DNA from: an archaeon
GTDB taxonomy: Archaea; Nanobdellota; Nanobdellia; Pacearchaeales; GW2011-AR1
DNA: 14,573 bases
Direction: 5' to 3'
Assembly: GCA_030638105.1 (NCBI GenBank)
Contig: DAOWFF010000026.1
Coordinates: 1-14,573, forward strand
Position numbers and translations under genes: made by a program
In this document: in pieces, positions 12,973-14,573 of the stretch
How positions within the stretch are numbered: the stretch's first letter is position 1
Layout: every line of letters begins with the position of its first letter
The notes under the pieces: generated by a model
Database searches by the model: none
Seen by the model: the letters and a program-made list of their open reading frames with translations, nothing else
Told to the model about the DNA's origin: nothing

Positions 12973-13059
12973 ACTTCGCAATTTAGTTTTTTGTTCATAA
13001 AATTACTAATTAATTTTTATTTATTAATGTTTGCAATTTAAATTAATCACAACAAGAAA

Positions 13060-13069
13060 CTTTAAAAAG
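13060..13069 (+). promoter_or_regulatory. TATA box of the L35Ae gene
   Basis: CTTTAAAAAG is centred 25-26 bp before the ATG at 13090. It overlaps the in-frame GTG at 13069, which rules that GTG out as the start. Confidence 0.65.
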
Positions 13070-13089
13070 TGATTTTCAGGTATTTATTT

Positions 13090-13350
13090 ATGACAACTGG
13101 AAAAGTAATTCAATTCAGACGCGGAAGGCACACAGTTCATGAAAGGCATTTTTTGATTGAGATAGCCGAAGTTTCTGATTCAGAACAAGCGAAAAAATTT
13201 GTCGGCAAAGAAGTTGAATGGAAATCGCCAGCAGGAAAAATAATCAAAGGAAAAATTTCAGCTACCCACGGAAACAAAGGAATTGTGCGGGCGATTTTTG
13301 AAAAAGGACTTCCAGGTCAGGCAGTTACAACCGGAGTTGAGATAAAATAA
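13090..13350 (+). CDS. rpl35ae: Ribosomal protein L35Ae (eL33)
   Basis: 86 residues, the usual archaeal length. It is a large-subunit ribosomal protein found in archaea and eukaryotes. Recognisable features are the opening GKVIQFRRGRHTVHERHFLIEI, the central GKEVEWKSPAGKIIKGKI, and the conserved ending HGNKGIVRAIFEKGLPGQAVTTGVEIK, the family's most diagnostic stretch. A longer GTG start at 13069 would add MIFRYLF, but the TATA box covers it and points to the ATG at 13090. An AT-rich orphan starts 1 bp after its stop, and L10e lies 0.4 kb downstream on the same strand, so the three may share a transcript. Confidence 0.93.
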   Translation: MTTGKVIQFRRGRHTVHERHFLIEIAEVSDSEQAKKFVGKEVEWKSPAGKIIKGKISATHGNKGIVRAIFEKGLPGQAVTTGVEIK

Positions 13351-13351
13351 A

Positions 13352-13630
13352 ATGTTAAAAAAATTAGCAGACATCGAAAAAAAATTAGGACAATTATGTA
13401 GGAAATATGTTAGAGCAACATTTATTGGTGGAGAAGGCACAGCATTAAGAATAGGAACTCTTGTATTTGAACCTCTTGAAAATGAAAAGGAGCATGGTTA
13501 TTTTTTTCAGAATGAAATGGGCAAAGTTAGAGTTCCAATAAATAGTTTAGAAGGAGTATCTTCTTATGGAGATTTTGGAGGAGGCATATTAGTTAATGAA
13601 ACTTCTCGGAGGAGAATTTTAGGAGAATAA
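13352..13630 (+). CDS. Unknown 92-residue orphan between L35Ae and L10e
   Basis: Not recognised. It starts 1 bp after the L35Ae stop and is almost certainly co-transcribed with it. It has a basic helical N terminus (MLKKLADIEKKLGQLCRKYV), then small beta-like segments with many glycines (ATFIGGEGTALRIGTLVFEP, SYGDFGGGILVN), and ends RRRILGE. No membrane segment. Its AT-rich codons include three alanines, all GCA, in contrast to the L35Ae gene before it and the GC-rich element after it, so it looks inserted between two ribosomal-protein genes. Function unknown. Confidence 0.6.
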   Translation: MLKKLADIEKKLGQLCRKYVRATFIGGEGTALRIGTLVFEPLENEKEHGYFFQNEMGKVRVPINSLEGVSSYGDFGGGILVNETSRRRILGE

Positions 13631-13667
13631 AAAAGAAAATGAAACAATCAACTAAATTAAATCAATT

Positions 13668-13760
13668 GGTTTTCGCGCGATTTCAGTCGAGTGCAAGAAA
13701 GAAATCGCCCATCCGCACAGAGAGGGAAGGTTACGCGAAGGAAACCGCAGGTGTCCTCGC
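13668..13760 (+). ncRNA. Candidate structured RNA element, copy B (leader of L10e)
   Basis: 44 of the 80 bases at 13681-13760 are G or C, far above the AT-rich surroundings, in a stretch without a convincing gene. It contains a hairpin: GCGATTTC (13677-13684) pairs with GAAATCGC (13701-13708) around a 16-base loop with TGCAA. It is followed by CCGCA and GAGGGAA, then GGTT (13729-13732) pairing with AACC (13743-13746), and GAGG (13722-13725) pairing with CCTC (13755-13758). The last pairing encloses the L10e Shine-Dalgarno. It is homologous in sequence and structure to copy A at 8264-8316 on the other strand. A translational control element for L10e is a reasonable guess; a free-standing small RNA is the alternative. 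Confidence 0.5.
13749..13753 (+). promoter_or_regulatory. Shine-Dalgarno of L10e inside the structured element
   Basis: AGGTG ends seven bases before the ATG at 13761. It lies between the pairing partners GAGG and CCTC, so its access could depend on folding of the leader. Confidence 0.5.
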
Positions 13761-14309
13761 ATGGCCGGTTTAAGAAAAGCAACAGCATATTCTAAGAAAA
13801 AGGTTACGCCTTACACTCGGATTAGCAAGAGACGGCAGAAGTCCTACATCAAGACAGTGCCTCAGCAAAAAATCGTGAAGTTCACAATGGGCAAAGAACC
13901 GCTTTTTAATAAAGGCAAATTAAATTACACTTTGACTCTGGTCGCGACAGAAAAAGTTCAGATTAGACACAATGCGTTTGAAGCGTGCCGACAATTCATA
14001 AATAAAAAATTAGAAACAGAATTTCCAGGTCAGTATTTGTTCAAAGTCATTCCGTTTCCGCACCATATTCAAAGAGAGAACCGACTTCTTACAGGGGCAG
14101 GAGCAGACAGAATGCAGACAGGAATGCAACTGGCTTTTGGAAAATCAATGGGCAAGGCAGCAATTTTAAAACCTGGCGACAGGATTTTCTTTGTCGCTGT
14201 TTCAAATCAAAAAGCAATTGCATTTGTGAGGAAAATATTCAAACAAATCAGGTCAAAACTTCCGTGCAAGACAAAAGCAGTATATGAAAAGGTCTCTAAG
14301 AAGGTTTAA
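13761..14309 (+). CDS. rpl10e: Ribosomal protein L10e (uL16, archaeal form)
   Basis: 182 residues, close to the family norm (~170-180). It is the large-subunit protein at the aminoacyl-tRNA end of the peptidyl transferase region. Diagnostic stretches are VTPYTRISKRRQKSYIKTVP near the N terminus, KIVKFTMGKE, VQIRHNAFEACRQFINKKLE, the highly conserved FKVIPFPHHIQREN, LLTGAGADRMQTGMQLAFGK and SMGKAAILKPGDRIF. The C terminus is basic. The N terminus carries a basic MAGLRKATAYSKKK stretch slightly different from the usual MRPARCYR-type start. The start is supported by the AGGTG Shine-Dalgarno at 13749-13753. It is preceded by the GC-rich structured element. No clear TATA box lies directly upstream, so it is probably transcribed from the L35Ae promoter or from within the AT-rich stretch at 13640-13665. 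Confidence 0.95.
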   Translation: MAGLRKATAYSKKKVTPYTRISKRRQKSYIKTVPQQKIVKFTMGKEPLFNKGKLNYTLTLVATEKVQIRHNAFEACRQFINKKLETEFPGQYLFKVIPFPHHIQRENRLLTGAGADRMQTGMQLAFGKSMGKAAILKPGDRIFFVAVSNQKAIAFVRKIFKQIRSKLPCKTKAVYEKVSKKV

Positions 14310-14334
14310 TTCTCAAGTGGTAACAAATAGAAAG

Positions 14335-14344
14335 GTTTATAAAG
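14335..14344 (+). promoter_or_regulatory. TATA box of the last, partial gene
   Basis: GTTTATAAAG is centred 25-26 bp before the ATG at 14365, indicating a leaderless message. Confidence 0.6.
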
Positions 14345-14364
14345 ATTGAATTTGTTGATTAGTT

Positions 14365-14573
14365 ATGGAAAATAAAAGAATGTATACTGAAACCGAATTA
14401 ACACTAATATCAGAATTTTATGCACTTGCTAAAATGTGTAACGACCGATTAGAATCAGAAACTAATATTGATGAATTTAGAAAAATGTATGATTGTTTGG
14501 ATGAAGTATTAAATAGGGGGGGAGATGTTCTTCCAGATGGAATGAAAAGAGAGATTAAAGAAATGCAACAGAA
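14365..14573 (+). CDS. N-terminal part of an unknown protein (truncated by window edge)
   Basis: 69 codons are present, starting MENKRMYTETELTLISEFYA and running off the window in frame. The visible part is helical and acidic (AKMCNDRLESETNIDEFRKM, then YDCLDEVLNRGGD). It resembles no family I know. The ATG is supported by a TATA box at the leaderless distance. Codons are AT-rich; both alanines are GCA or GCT. It belongs by composition and strand to the same group as the other + strand orphans. Confidence 0.6.
   Translation, partial: MENKRMYTETELTLISEFYALAKMCNDRLESETNIDEFRKMYDCLDEVLNRGGDVLPDGMKREIKEMQQ

Noticed and set aside
13668..13760. Element B as a tRNA, 5S rRNA, SRP RNA, RNase P RNA, cobalamin riboswitch or box C/D RNA
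   Set aside because: No cloverleaf, no C/D boxes and none of the conserved cores I know were found; partial matches such as GAGGGAA or the 16S-tail-like GGATCACCTT in copy A are too short to count.
13639..13773. A 44-codon open frame (MKQSTKLNQLVFARFQSSARKK...) running through the GC-rich element and into the L10e start
   Set aside because: The homologous copy A has a single-base gap in the hairpin loop that shifts the frame relative to this one, the composition changes abruptly mid-frame, and the frame overlaps the L10e start; the conserved stem with a compensatory change fits RNA better.
1..14573. CRISPR array, transposase, integrase or a recognisable defence cluster
   Set aside because: No regularly spaced direct repeats, no transposase or integrase motifs, and no effector genes of known defence systems were seen; the orphan genes cannot be assigned to defence from sequence alone.

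Overview
This window comes from a small-genome, AT-rich archaeon, most likely a DPANN-type lineage (Pacearchaeota/Woesearchaeota-like; the exact lineage is inference). The evidence is a group II chaperonin (thermosome), the archaeal/eukaryotic ribosomal proteins L35Ae (eL33) and L10e (uL16), tRNA genes without an encoded CCA, and A/T-rich TATA boxes centred 25-27 bp upstream of many start codons, as expected for leaderless archaeal mRNAs. Those TATA boxes let me choose internal ATG starts over longer GTG/TTG starts for several genes.

Layout. 1-1632: the tail of an unknown gene converges with a secreted, membrane-anchored surface protein. 1755-3177: a two-gene unit led by a protein that joins a coiled coil, an XRE-type helix-turn-helix and a bacterial-looking sigma-70 region 4. 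3196-4336: an unknown 167-residue protein and a two-CBS-domain protein with a zinc ribbon, each with its own promoter. 4430-7305: the thermosome unit, in which two orphan genes lie between the promoter and the thermosome gene and a third follows it; the thermosome start region is repeated in front of each inserted orphan. 7338-9101: a DMT/EamA-like transporter, a GC-rich structured element, a 60-residue protein, a tRNA-Gly(GCC), an interrupted tRNA-Gly-like gene and a small membrane protein. 9223-10575: a DedA-like membrane protein, an unknown 138-residue protein and tRNA-Val(UAC). 10587-12930: a large nucleotidyltransferase-domain protein, an orphan and a winged-helix regulator with a symmetric operator cluster in its upstream region. 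13090-14573: L35Ae, an orphan, a second copy of the GC-rich structured element, L10e and the start of another orphan.

Two kinds of gene alternate. Conserved genes (thermosome, ribosomal proteins, nucleotidyltransferase, CBS) lie on both strands and use G+C-rich codons freely. Eight genes of unknown or unusual type (starting at 1755, 2518, 4430, 4806, 6904, 12199, 13352 and 14365) are all on the + strand, are AT-rich and use no GCG alanine codon. They look like a layer of acquired or fast-evolving genes threaded into housekeeping transcription units.

The most notable items are the sigma region 4 / XRE fusion in an archaeal setting, the start-codon repeats that mark the orphans inserted ahead of the thermosome, and a structured RNA-like element found twice (ahead of the transporter and ahead of L10e) with one compensatory base-pair change.
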